Positions 1 to 6,642 of a stretch of DNA of 6,867 nt are shown piece after piece. Origin of the DNA: Candidatus Dojkabacteria bacterium. Its GTDB lineage: Bacteria; Patescibacteriota; Dojkabacteria; SC72. The position numbers and the translations under genes were made by a program. The notes beneath the pieces were generated by a model that saw nothing but the letters and a program-made list of their open reading frames with translations, was not told the origin of the DNA and searched no databases. The DNA lies in NCBI GenBank assembly GCA_011620305.1, contig WOZL01000008.1, positions 1,505-8,371 on the forward strand. Direction: 5' to 3'. Position 1 is the first letter of the stretch, and the number at the start of each line of letters is the position of its first letter.

Positions 1-2105
1 GCATTATCCATATCATCCTCACTCTTCTTACTACTACTTACAAAACCAAGTATCTTATCCTTACGTATCTCTTCAGCACCAATATTTGAGGTAAGAATGA
101 TAATGGTATTCTTAAAATTAACAGTTCTGCCCTTACCATCAGTTAAATGACCATCTTCTAAAACCTGTAAAAGTAAGTTTAATACATCCTGATGAGCTTT
201 CTCTATCTCATCAAAAAGTATTACACTATGAGGATTTCTTCTAACCTCTTCTGTTAATCTACCACCCTCCCTATACCCTACATATCCAGGTGGTGAGCCA
301 ATTAACTTAGACACACTATGACTCTCCATTAGCTCACTCATATCTATCTGTATTAATCTATCTTCATTACCAAAAAGCTCTTTGGTTAAGACTTTAGCTA
401 ACTCACTCTTACCTACTCCTGTAGGACCCAAGAAGAGAAATGATGCCCAAGGACGCTCCTCATCTGATATACCTGTTCTTGCTCGCTTTATGGCATTAGA
501 TACACCCTCAACAGCTTCATCCTGGCCAATTACTTCCTTACTAAGCTCTTTATCTAGCTTAAGTAAAGCATCCTTCTCCTTACTACCTAATGTATTAAGA
601 GGTATACCTGTCCAATCAGATACTACCTCTCTTACATCATCAACATTCACACTATTATCAACCTTTCTTTTACTTCTCTCACACTCTTTCTCTAACTTCT
701 CAATCTCCTCTTTTAGCTCCTTTTCCTCATTATCCAACTGTTCTGCCTGTTCCATATTACCCTTTCTAATCTGTTTTCTTTTAGAATTCTGTACTGTTCT
801 TAAACGATTAATTAAATTAGACAGCTCTTGGTACCCTTCTTCAATCTTCATACGCTTAGTAGCACATGCCTCATCTAGTAGGTCTATAGCTTTATCTGGT
901 AAATACCTATTACTTACATATCTATCAGACAACTTAGCTGCAGCCTCAAGGGCATCTTTACTAATATTAATATTGTGATGAGCTTCTAAAATTACTTTCA
1001 AATTGTTTAATATCTCTAAAGTATCCTCTAAAGAAGCCTCCTCTAATTTGATTGGCTGAAATCTTCTTGCTAAAGCATTATCCTCTTCAATATACATACT
1101 AAACTCCTCAGTAGTAGTAGCACCTATACATCTAAAATCATCTTTAAGTAGTGCTGGTTTAAGTATGGAAGCAATATCTGAAGAGCTCCCAGGAATACCA
1201 GATGAGAGAATATTATGAATTTCATCGATAAAGAGGATGGTATTAGTAGACTCAACAACCTCACTTACAATATTCATAACTTTCTCTTCTACATCACCAC
1301 GCATTCTACTACCTGCCATAATGGAAGCTACATCTAAGAGAACTATTTTCATATCCCTAAGAGATGGTGGTACTTTACCATCAGCTATTCTTTGAGCTAA
1401 TCCTTCTACTAATACTGTCTTACCAACACCAGCCTCTCCTATTATCAAAGGATTATTCTTATTTCTCCTACTTAAGACCTTTATTATCGTATCTAACTCC
1501 TTCTCTCTACCAATTACTGGATCTAATCTTCCTTCATTAGCTAATTCTACTAAGTCTATACCTATATTTTCAATGATACTTTCTCCCCCATCTACTCTAT
1601 TGCTCTGAACTTCAGGTTTAGAGAGAATACCTAAAGGATATATGGCATACTCTCTTAACTTTTGGATAAAGGATTTACTGTCTAAACCCTGTTCATCAAG
1701 CTTTTCCCTTAACGGTGTATCTGCATCTAATATACCTAAAACAATATGTTCTGTACCTACATATACATGAGAAAATTTGGCAGACCAGTTATATGCTCTT
1801 CTTAGTACATCTTGAGTACTCCGACTAAGTACTATATCCCTAGACTTACCACCATTTGCTGTAATATCGATATTACTACCATCCAATATCTTATTTAGTA
1901 AATTGTCAGTAGCTATACCCATCTCTTCAATGGTTCTTCTAGCTAGAGAATCCCTATTTAACAGTATCCCTACTAGCAGATATTTAGGCGTAATCTCTTT
2001 TGATTCGAAGTGTTCTGCTACTATACCAGCATTTCTTAATGATATTCTTGCATTTCTACTAAGCCTAGATAGTACAGATTGTTTGGGATTAATAACATTT
2101 TCCAT
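1..2105 (-). CDS. clpC: ClpC-type AAA+ ATPase, protein unfoldase (3' end beyond window)
   Basis: This is a class I Clp/Hsp100 unfoldase, a cytoplasmic hexamer that uses ATP to thread proteins through its pore, usually into the ClpP protease. I read 701 codons with no stop before the window edge. Two Clp N-terminal repeats lie at about residues 12-70 and 95-150. The first AAA domain has Walker A GEAGVGKT (223-230), Walker B ILFIDE (290-295) and the arginine-finger stretch ALARRF (344-349). A short coiled-coil middle domain (about 420-480) fits ClpC rather than ClpB, whose middle domain is much longer. The second AAA domain has Walker A GPTGVGKS (560-567), pore motif GYVGY (607-611), Walker B ILFDE (629-633) and sensor TSN (672-674). 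An LGF tripeptide (686-688) sits where ClpC/ClpA carry the ClpP-docking loop, so partnership with ClpP is inferred. The first-domain pore loop reads [11 protein letters not shown], without the usual tyrosine of KYRG. The ATG at 2105 leaves about ten residues before the N-domain and sits right behind a strong -10 box. Confidence 0.95.
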   Translation of the reverse strand, partial: MENVINPKQSVLSRLSRNARISLRNAGIVAEHFESKEITPKYLLVGILLNRDSLARRTIEEMGIATDNLLNKILDGSNIDITANGGKSRDIVLSRSTQDVLRRAYNWSAKFSHVYVGTEHIVLGILDADTPLREKLDEQGLDSKSFIQKLREYAIYPLGILSKPEVQSNRVDGGESIIENIGIDLVELANEGRLDPVIGREKELDTIIKVLSRRNKNNPLIIGEAGVGKTVLVEGLAQRIADGKVPPSLRDMKIVLLDVASIMAGSRMRGDVEEKVMNIVSEVVESTNTILFIDEIHNILSSGIPGSSSDIASILKPALLKDDFRCIGATTTEEFSMYIEEDNALARRFQPIKLEEASLEDTLEILNNLKVILEAHHNINISKDALEAAAKLSDRYVSNRYLPDKAIDLLDEACATKRMKIEEGYQELSNLINRLRTVQNSKRKQIRKGNMEQAEQLDNEEKELKEEIEKLEKECERSKRKVDNSVNVDDVREVVSDWTGIPLNTLGSKEKDALLKLDKELSKEVIGQDEAVEGVSNAIKRARTGISDEERPWASFLFLGPTGVGKSELAKVLTKELFGNEDRLIQIDMSELMESHSVSKLIGSPPGYVGYREGGRLTEEVRRNPHSVILFDEIEKAHQDVLNLLLQVLEDGHLTDGKGRTVNFKNTIIILTSNIGAEEIRKDKILGFVSSSKKSEDDMDN

Positions 2106-2112
2106 ATCTCCT

Positions 2113-2140
2113 ATTATACCAAATATTGCAGAAGTCTAAA
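2113..2140 (-). promoter_or_regulatory. clpC promoter, extended -10, likely leaderless start
   Basis: On the minus strand TGGTATAAT (2113-2121) matches an extended -10 box exactly (TGnTATAAT). TTTAGA (2135-2140) is a weak -35 box, 16 nt away. Only 7 nt (AGGAGAT) separate TATAAT from the clpC ATG, so the expected transcription start falls on or one base before the start codon. The AGGAG inside this gap looks like a Shine-Dalgarno sequence but is only 2 nt from the ATG and would mostly not be transcribed from this promoter. I see no CIRCE or CtsR-like operator in the 79-bp divergent gap. Confidence 0.7.
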
Positions 2141-2164
2141 TTATGGGATAGGATAAGAGAAGGT

Positions 2165-2170
2165 TAATAT
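2165..2170 (+). promoter_or_regulatory. possible -10 box for the 290-residue unknown gene
   Basis: TAATAT at 2165-2170 lies 14 nt before the ATG at 2185 and would give a leader of about 8 nt. No convincing -35 box is found 16-18 nt upstream (TATGGG region). An alternative is TATTAT (2112-2117), which overlaps the opposing clpC -10 box and would give a leader of about 60 nt. The call is weak and rests on position in a divergent gap. Confidence 0.3.
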
Positions 2171-2184
2171 AAAAGAGAATAGAA

Positions 2185-3057
2185 ATGGTTGAAAACGATC
2201 AAGCAAGAGAAATTAGTAAGATTGTAGTATCCCCAGATACACCTGATATTACATTTGAAAATGACCAAGCATATATACAGATTCAAGGCTTTAATAGTAA
2301 AGAAGTCTATAAACAAGATTTAGATGATTTCGTTAAAAACTCTAAAGTTGACCCATATTTAGGAAAAAATGGCTCTTTACTCTATGAAGAGCCGAATGGT
2401 ACAAAAATAGTTATACCTAATCAGAATTTACAAGCTATTTCCTTTATTAACAAAGTAATCGAAAGAGAAGAGAGAGATGTTGTTTTATCAGAAACTGAGA
2501 TTATTGCTAAAAATAAAGCTATTGAATTAGAAGATGCCTCTAAAAATGTAAAAGATTGGTCTGAATATCAATCTCAGGATATGATTTGGGAGAACAACAG
2601 AGTTAAATTTGAAGGTGGAAAGATTAATTTAAATGGTGTTACTATACTTCAGACTCTTCAGGAGCCTCAGATATTAGGTGAGAAAGTAAGAATTAAGTAT
2701 AGCAATAGTAAGGATGAAGAAAGTATATACTACTTTTCCCTTGATCAGGCTTCTAAAATTATTGATATTAGTAATAATCAAAATCTAAAAGGAACAAAGG
2801 AGAAAATTGATATACTACGCAACAAAGAAGTTCCGGCTATTACATTCAACAAACCCCAAATAGAAGATGATTTGATTATATCTAACAAATTACGAATCCC
2901 AAAGATTTTCTTAGAAGAAAACTACCAAGTACATAGAGCAATTAAAGAAAATAACAAATCTTACACCGTATCCATTTATGTTAAAGGCTCTGATAATCCA
3001 TATAGGCTAGATTTTGATCTAGAGGATTATAATAGATTACTTAAATTAACTGCATAA
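2185..3057 (+). CDS. Hypothetical protein with three weak internal repeats
   Basis: I do not recognise this 290-residue protein. It is soluble-looking, rich in Lys, Glu, Asp, Asn and Ile, has no cysteine, no signal peptide and no membrane segment, so it is probably cytoplasmic. By eye it contains three related units of about 70 residues. Each opens with a strand-like motif: PDITFEND (20-27), QDMIWENN (131-138), PAITFNKP (217-224). Each closes with a beta-hairpin running into a short helix: TKIVIPNQNLQAISFI (73-88), IYYFSLDQASKIIDI (181-195), YRLDFDLEDYNRLLKL (273-288). No catalytic motif is visible. The ATG at 2185 is the first start after an in-frame TAA at 2170, and the ribosome binding site is poor. 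It is the only plus-strand gene, divergent from clpC and convergent with rpsA, so it is transcribed alone. Uninterrupted length and neighbour-like composition support it being real. Confidence 0.82.
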   Translation: MVENDQAREISKIVVSPDTPDITFENDQAYIQIQGFNSKEVYKQDLDDFVKNSKVDPYLGKNGSLLYEEPNGTKIVIPNQNLQAISFINKVIEREERDVVLSETEIIAKNKAIELEDASKNVKDWSEYQSQDMIWENNRVKFEGGKINLNGVTILQTLQEPQILGEKVRIKYSNSKDEESIYYFSLDQASKIIDISNNQNLKGTKEKIDILRNKEVPAITFNKPQIEDDLIISNKLRIPKIFLEENYQVHRAIKENNKSYTVSIYVKGSDNPYRLDFDLEDYNRLLKLTA

Positions 3058-3060
3058 AAA

Positions 3061-3090
3061 AAGAGGGACATTACTGCCCCTCTCTCTTTT
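3061..3090 (-). terminator. Shared convergent terminator, stronger for rpsA
   Basis: A hairpin with arms AGAGGG (3062-3067) and CCCTCT (3078-3083) is continued by an inner CA/TG pairing around a TTAC loop. In the minus-strand RNA the central A/C mismatch becomes a G-U pair, giving an unbroken stem of nine pairs followed by a run of U. It begins about 15 nt after the rpsA stop codon. In the plus direction the same hairpin has the mismatch and is followed by an interrupted T run (TCTCTTTT), so it should also stop the upstream unknown gene but less firmly. Confidence 0.85.
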
Positions 3091-3104
3091 AACTAAAAAG
3101 ATTT

Positions 3105-4340
3105 CTATTTAATCTCTTCGTCAATAGCCTCTTCTACAGCTTCTGAAAGATCTTCTTGTGAAAGTGCTTCCCTAGCCTCTGTAACCTCAGCTTTTTCTTG
3201 ATCAACAGCCTTAAGACTTAGACCTAAATGTCTCTCAGTAGAAGAGATAGATAGAATCTTAACCTTAACTTTATCTCCTGCAGAAACAATATCTGCTGGA
3301 TCTTTAACTAATTGATCAGAAAGCTCTGAGATATGAATAAGACCATTAAGCCCTTTACCGATTCGTACAAATGCACCGTAAGGAACAACTTTCTGTACTT
3401 CACCTTCAACGATATCTCCTACCTTATACTGAGATATAGCTTCAGACCATGGATCGTTTTGTAACCTCTTAATAGAGTAAGCAACCCTCTTACCACCATC
3501 AGAGATACCTATTACCATAACCTCAACATCATCACCGACTTTGTATAGAGAACCTACATCTTCAACCTTGTCCCATGATAACTCTGAAAGATGTACAAGA
3601 CCTTCAAGACCTTGAGCATTGATAAAGATACCATATGGTGTAATACCACTAACTGTACCCTCCAATATATCTCCTTCTTGAGTTTTCCTAAGAGTCTCAG
3701 CTCTTTGTTCAGCATCTCCCTCTTGAGTTACCCTCTTCTCTGAGAGAATAATTCTATTCTTTTCTCTATCCAACTCGATAATACGAGTCTTAATCTTTTC
3801 TCCAATTAAAGCATTTAATCTCTTTTGGACCTTAGAAGAAATATCCTTACCAACCTGCCTTACACCACTAGAGTAAACCCTAGTAGCATCTAACTGTGAA
3901 GTTGGAATAAAACCTCTGATACCCTGACTAATCTCTACAATAAGACCACCATTATTTGCTTCAACAACCTCAGTTTCAACAATATCGTTGTTCTCTTTGG
4001 CTTTTTCAAGAGTAATCCATGCACTAGCCTGTTGAGTCCTTCTAATTGAGAGAATCAACTGACCCTCATCATCTTCAGGTTTGACAACATATACTAATAT
4101 ACTGTCTCCAGGCTCTAATTTAGTCCAGTCAACAGTCTCACTTTTTAGCTCTCTACCAGCAATAATACCCTCAGATTTGTATCCAATGTCAACGATTACC
4201 AAATCGTCTCGAACATCAACTACAGTTCCTTCTACGATATCACCTCTGGAGAATTGCTTAATTTGCTTAGATTTGTCATCTAGATATTCATCGATTTGTG
4301 AATATAGATCTTCATTAATATCTAATTTCTGTTTTGCCAT
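3105..4340 (-). CDS. rpsA: Ribosomal protein S1, four S1 domains
   Basis: S1 binds single-stranded mRNA on the 30S subunit and helps recruit and unfold messages for initiation. The 411-residue product has four S1 RNA-binding domains, at about residues 32-101, 118-203, 221-293 and 307-378. The third and fourth are most canonical, with EGTVSGITPYGIFI and GLVHLSELS, and EGEVQKVVPYGAFV and GLIHISELS. A short N-terminal segment precedes them and an acidic tail rich in Glu and Ala (380-411) follows. E. coli S1 has six domains; four-domain forms are usual in several other bacterial groups, so this is not a truncation. The ATG at 4340 gives the normal MAKQ start. The nearest purine-rich element (AGGG) is about 15 nt upstream, too far for a good Shine-Dalgarno. 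It has its own promoter and terminator, so it is monocistronic. Its leader of about 65 nt could carry autogenous control, as known for E. coli S1, but that is inference. Confidence 0.95.
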   Translation of the reverse strand: MAKQKLDINEDLYSQIDEYLDDKSKQIKQFSRGDIVEGTVVDVRDDLVIVDIGYKSEGIIAGRELKSETVDWTKLEPGDSILVYVVKPEDDEGQLILSIRRTQQASAWITLEKAKENNDIVETEVVEANNGGLIVEISQGIRGFIPTSQLDATRVYSSGVRQVGKDISSKVQKRLNALIGEKIKTRIIELDREKNRIILSEKRVTQEGDAEQRAETLRKTQEGDILEGTVSGITPYGIFINAQGLEGLVHLSELSWDKVEDVGSLYKVGDDVEVMVIGISDGGKRVAYSIKRLQNDPWSEAISQYKVGDIVEGEVQKVVPYGAFVRIGKGLNGLIHISELSDQLVKDPADIVSAGDKVKVKILSISSTERHLGLSLKAVDQEKAEVTEAREALSQEDLSEAVEEAIDEEIK

Positions 4341-4412
4341 ATATTTAATTTGACACCCTATCTCGCAGTAAAGACTCAGATATACAACTAAGATTAATTA
4401 ACTGCAAGAAGC

Positions 4413-4443
4413 ATTATATCATACTAATATGTATGTTTTCCAA
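4413..4443 (-). promoter_or_regulatory. rpsA promoter, extended -10, with palindrome in spacer
   Basis: On the minus strand TGATATAAT (4413-4421) is a perfect extended -10 box. A partial -35, TTGGAA (4438-4443), lies 19 nt away, longer than the ideal 17, which an extended -10 can tolerate. The expected start near 4406 gives a leader of about 65 nt to the ATG at 4340. The spacer holds the inverted repeat CATAC/GTATG (4420-4435), a possible operator. Confidence 0.7.
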
Positions 4444-4455
4444 TGGGAAAAATCC

Positions 4456-5034
4456 CTATCTCTTCATCTTATACCTACCGTATAGGACAAATAGCCTGTT
4501 TATTTTATACCACACTTCTCTCGGATATATTTTTTCTAAATCTTTAGCTATCTTCTCTGGATCATCATGCTTAGTTAAACCATACATTTTAGCAACTTTT
4601 CTAACATGAGTATCAACACCAATACCCTGATTAGCTTCATACAGCTCATTTAGAAATACATTAGCTGTCTTATACCCTACTCCTGGTAATTTTTGTAGCT
4701 TCTCTACATCTTTAGGAGGATTACCATTATATTTTTTATCTAGAATAGCTGCAGTTGCTATTATATGCTTAGCCTTTGTTTTGTAGTAATTTATACTGTT
4801 AACAAGATTTTTTACATCTTCAATATCAGCTTTAGAAAGTGTTTTTGCATTAGGGTACTTAGCAAAAAGTTTACCTGTTACCTTATTCACCTGCTTATCT
4901 GTAGTCTGTGCAGAGAGAATTATACATATTAAAAACTGAAAAGGTGTCCCCCAATTCTCTAACTCAGTACTAGCATCTGGGAACATCTTTTCAATATCAT
5001 TAAGAACTTTCATTGCCTTCTCTTTTTTAGTCAT
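4456..5034 (-). CDS. nth: Endonuclease III-like DNA glycosylase/AP lyase lacking the Fe-S motif
   Basis: Endonuclease III removes oxidised pyrimidines from DNA and nicks the abasic site in base-excision repair. Counting from the ATG at 5034 (192 residues), the family motif LSAQTTD is at 40-46, the helix-hairpin-helix LPGVGYKTA at 116-124 with the catalytic lysine K122, and VDTHVRK at 140-146 with the catalytic aspartate D141. The active site is therefore intact. The protein ends at GRYKMKR, exactly where the E. coli enzyme goes on into its four-cysteine iron-sulfur loop; no cysteine codons follow in any frame, so this is a natural short form and not a frameshift. Cluster-less members exist, such as yeast Ntg1. 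A TTG three codons upstream (5043) could also start it, but the ATG is preferred. It overlaps the kinase stop codon by 8 nt (ATGACTAA), implying translational coupling. MutY is less likely given the length and lack of a C-terminal domain. Confidence 0.93.
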   Translation of the reverse strand: MTKKEKAMKVLNDIEKMFPDASTELENWGTPFQFLICIILSAQTTDKQVNKVTGKLFAKYPNAKTLSKADIEDVKNLVNSINYYKTKAKHIIATAAILDKKYNGNPPKDVEKLQKLPGVGYKTANVFLNELYEANQGIGVDTHVRKVAKMYGLTKHDDPEKIAKDLEKIYPREVWYKINRLFVLYGRYKMKR

Positions 5035-6058
5035 ATATAGCAACTTTTAGCTTATTTACAAAATCATTACCGTAATACTCTCCTAGTAAGATTAGACACT
5101 CTGGATAGGCTTCTACAATATTATACATTGATTCTCTTACCCCTTTATCTTGAATTGTAATATTTTTACTCTCCTTAGCAATATATTTCCCTATTTTGTT
5201 GCCTTTGCTATAGATTAAATTCTTTTCGTTCTTTTCCAATGCTTTATAGAAATCCTTCACCTCTTGAAAGTCTGAAATATCCAATCCATAAATATCTTTT
5301 GCAATATCTATTACATCAATGGCCTCATATTTCCCTTTCTGAGTATTCTCTAATGTAGAAAAGTCAACTAATTCTTCTAAGCAAGCAAGAACTTCTTCAT
5401 TCCTATCCTCCCTCTTTTTCCAAGTACCGTTTTCCTTGGTAATAATATTCTTCCAGCCTTTACCTACCAATTTAGAGAATTCTCGATATGCCTTATCTGC
5501 ATTTTCCTGAATCTCTCTCTTTTCATATTGATCCTCTTCACCTCCTCTTAGTGAACTCCAACCATCTTTCCCGTGTGTAGCACTTAATTGAATAACACAC
5601 TTATCAAGTCCAAGAGAGTTAATAAGATATTTTTCCATTTCAAAACCTAAGTTTGCCAATTCCGAAATATCTTGGTTTGTAATTTTCTCAACTACCGACA
5701 TTCCATACGCTATAGTCAATGCATTACTGTAAGGACCTCTATCTAAGAGCAATACACTATTTTCGACATTAATACACCTTAGAATCGATTCTAGGGCTTG
5801 AAGTCTATCTAGAGCAAACATCATCATCCTTATCTCAATTTCTTTCCTTGTGCTTTTTAATTGAGTTAAACAGTCTATGTCATCTACTCCATTCTTCAGA
5901 AAAAGTCTAATAGCAGAGCCAAAAGGTGAAGCATATTGAGGAAAAGATAATCGATATACAGATATTGAACGAGATATTAATACCTCTAAAAGGTCATGAG
6001 TAGTATCACCTTTGCCTACTTGATCAGCACCTTCAATGACTACAGATATGCAATTCAC
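5027..6058 (-). CDS. tmk: dTMP kinase-like P-loop kinase with extra C-terminal domain
   Basis: The N-terminal 225 residues resemble thymidylate kinase, which converts dTMP to dTDP for DNA synthesis in the cytoplasm. Visible motifs are the P-loop region EGADQVGKGDTT (9-20), LSFPQY (37-42) matching the FP-x-R substrate loop of the eukaryotic-type enzyme, DR (84-85) in the helix that contacts the thymine, LLLDRGPYS (103-111) matching the DRY motif, and a lid-like segment with a charged helix (170-194). The residue after the P-loop lysine is Gly followed by Asp, not the usual Ser/Thr. The remaining 110 residues (about 234-343) are an extra, mainly helical-looking region I do not recognise; typical dTMP kinases are 200-215 residues long. 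The start is GTG at 6058: an in-frame TAA lies just upstream and the P-loop is only eight residues in. AGGG lies 5 nt before the start. It is the first gene of a two-gene unit with nth. Another deoxynucleoside monophosphate kinase is possible. Confidence 0.85.
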   Translation of the reverse strand: MNCISVVIEGADQVGKGDTTHDLLEVLISRSISVYRLSFPQYASPFGSAIRLFLKNGVDDIDCLTQLKSTRKEIEIRMMMFALDRLQALESILRCINVENSVLLLDRGPYSNALTIAYGMSVVEKITNQDISELANLGFEMEKYLINSLGLDKCVIQLSATHGKDGWSSLRGGEEDQYEKREIQENADKAYREFSKLVGKGWKNIITKENGTWKKREDRNEEVLACLEELVDFSTLENTQKGKYEAIDVIDIAKDIYGLDISDFQEVKDFYKALEKNEKNLIYSKGNKIGKYIAKESKNITIQDKGVRESMYNIVEAYPECLILLGEYYGNDFVNKLKVAIYD

Positions 6059-6067
6059 TGATACCCT

Positions 6068-6097
6068 ATATTATTTTATCTAAAATTGTCTATTCAA
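6068..6097 (-). promoter_or_regulatory. Likely promoter of the tmk-nth unit
   Basis: On the minus strand TTGAAT (6092-6097) and TAATAT (6068-6073) are separated by 18 nt. TAAAAT (6073-6078) is an overlapping alternative -10 with poorer spacing. From TAATAT only 9 nt remain to the GTG at 6058, so the transcript would start at or within about 2 nt of the start codon. AGGG (6064-6067) would be a well-spaced Shine-Dalgarno if transcription instead begins further upstream. Confidence 0.5.
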
Positions 6098-6410
6098 GCA
6101 TACCACTTTGGTAAAATAAGGACAATTAAGTGAATAAAAGAATACAGTATATGTTCAAACACATAGTCAAAGGTCAGTGTTTAAAGAGGTTTAAAATAGT
6201 TTGTACAAGCTTTGTATTCACATATTCTAGAGCTAAGAAGCTTTGAATAAATTATCCTTACTCAACCATGGTGTGATTTTATTCATATTTAGAACTCTTT
6301 TATATTAATACAAATAGTTACTTAAGGCAAAGGCTGTTTATGTAACAAAACTAAAGTACTCGTTTCTTGTGTTTTTTGCCCCTTTTACCCTATAACTCGA
6401 CATGCTTGGA
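6098..6410. other. Gene-free block between rRNA operon and tmk
   Basis: About 310 nt with no convincing gene on either strand and no tRNA, tmRNA, SRP RNA or RNase P signature that I can see. It holds small repeats: GTTTAAA twice with a 10-nt period (6179 and 6189), AAGCTTTG twice (6207-6214 and 6238-6245), the inverted pair GAATAAA/TTTATTC (6245-6251 and 6278-6284) flanking the palindrome ACCATGGT, and an imperfect hairpin GTTAC...GTAAC (6317-6346). The longest ATG reading frame noticed is 31 codons (6151-6246) without a ribosome binding site. Confidence 0.5.
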
Positions 6411-6441
6411 TAAAAAATAAAGCCACTATTTCTAGTGGCTT
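6411..6441 (-). terminator. rRNA operon terminator
   Basis: In the minus-strand RNA, AAGCCACTA pairs perfectly with TAGTGGCTT around a GAAA tetraloop (a stable GNRA loop), followed by TTATTTTTTA. It starts a few bases after the 5S 3' end. It is the strongest intrinsic terminator in the window and marks the end of the rRNA operon. Confidence 0.93.
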
Positions 6442-6446
6442 CATCA

Positions 6447-6566
6447 ATCCTGGCAATGACCTATCTTCCCAGGACCGCGAGGTCCAAGTATTTTAGGCGC
6501 TGAAGTGTTTTACTTCTGAGTTCGGGATGGAATCAGGTAGTTCCACTTCGCTACTATCGCCAGGCA
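6447..6566 (-). rRNA. rrf: 5S ribosomal RNA
   Basis: About 120 nt. The minus strand contains the conserved segment CCCGAACTCAGAAGT and the downstream CGCCTAAAATACTTGG. Terminal helix I forms between CCTGGC at the 5' end and GCCAGG at the 3' end. It lies downstream of 23S in the normal 23S-5S order. Ends are placed from helix I and are uncertain by a few bases. Confidence 0.95.
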
Positions 6567-6598
6567 GCAGATATTAAAGATTTAATAGCTGTTGCCTG
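6561..6598 (-). other. Imperfect hairpin at the 5' end of 5S, possible processing site
   Basis: In the minus-strand precursor, CAGGCA pairs with TGCCTG, then CAG with CTG, then TATTAA with TTAATA, with single mismatches between blocks and a small loop near 6577-6582. The stem is about 15 pairs. Its 3' arm includes the first bases of mature 5S, so it competes with 5S helix I. A double-strand-specific RNase site is a reasonable inference. Confidence 0.55.
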
Positions 6599-6642
6599 AC
6601 AGCCTTTGCTTAATAAAAAGCAGAGACTCTCAGGACATTTAG

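Noticed and set aside
382..978. Plus-strand open frame of 198 codons
   Set aside because: It lies wholly inside clpC on the opposite strand; its Ser/Leu-rich product is the mirror of the middle-domain and second-ring codons.
1903..2139. Plus-strand open frame of 78 codons
   Set aside because: Antisense to the clpC N-domain and promoter, with no family resemblance.
2106..2184. CIRCE or CtsR operator controlling clpC
   Set aside because: No inverted repeat of the CIRCE type and no CtsR-like heptamer direct repeat could be found in the divergent gap.
4081..4353. Plus-strand open frame of 90 codons
   Set aside because: Antisense to the first S1 domain of rpsA, Ser/Thr-rich shadow translation.
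4445..4456. GGGA/TCCC hairpin at the nth stop codon as a terminator
   Set aside because: The stem is only four pairs and no T run follows on the minus strand.
5041..5043. TTG start codon for nth
   Set aside because: An ATG three codons further in gives the tidy ATGACTAA overlap with the tmk stop, and family alignment does not need the extra residues.
6151..6246. 31-codon plus-strand frame in the non-coding block
   Set aside because: No ribosome binding site, no convincing promoter and no recognisable product; expected by chance at this length.
6317..6346. GTTAC/GTAAC hairpin as a terminator or RNA gene
   Set aside because: The stem is interrupted, the loop is 12 nt and no T run follows on either strand; kept only as part of the non-coding block.
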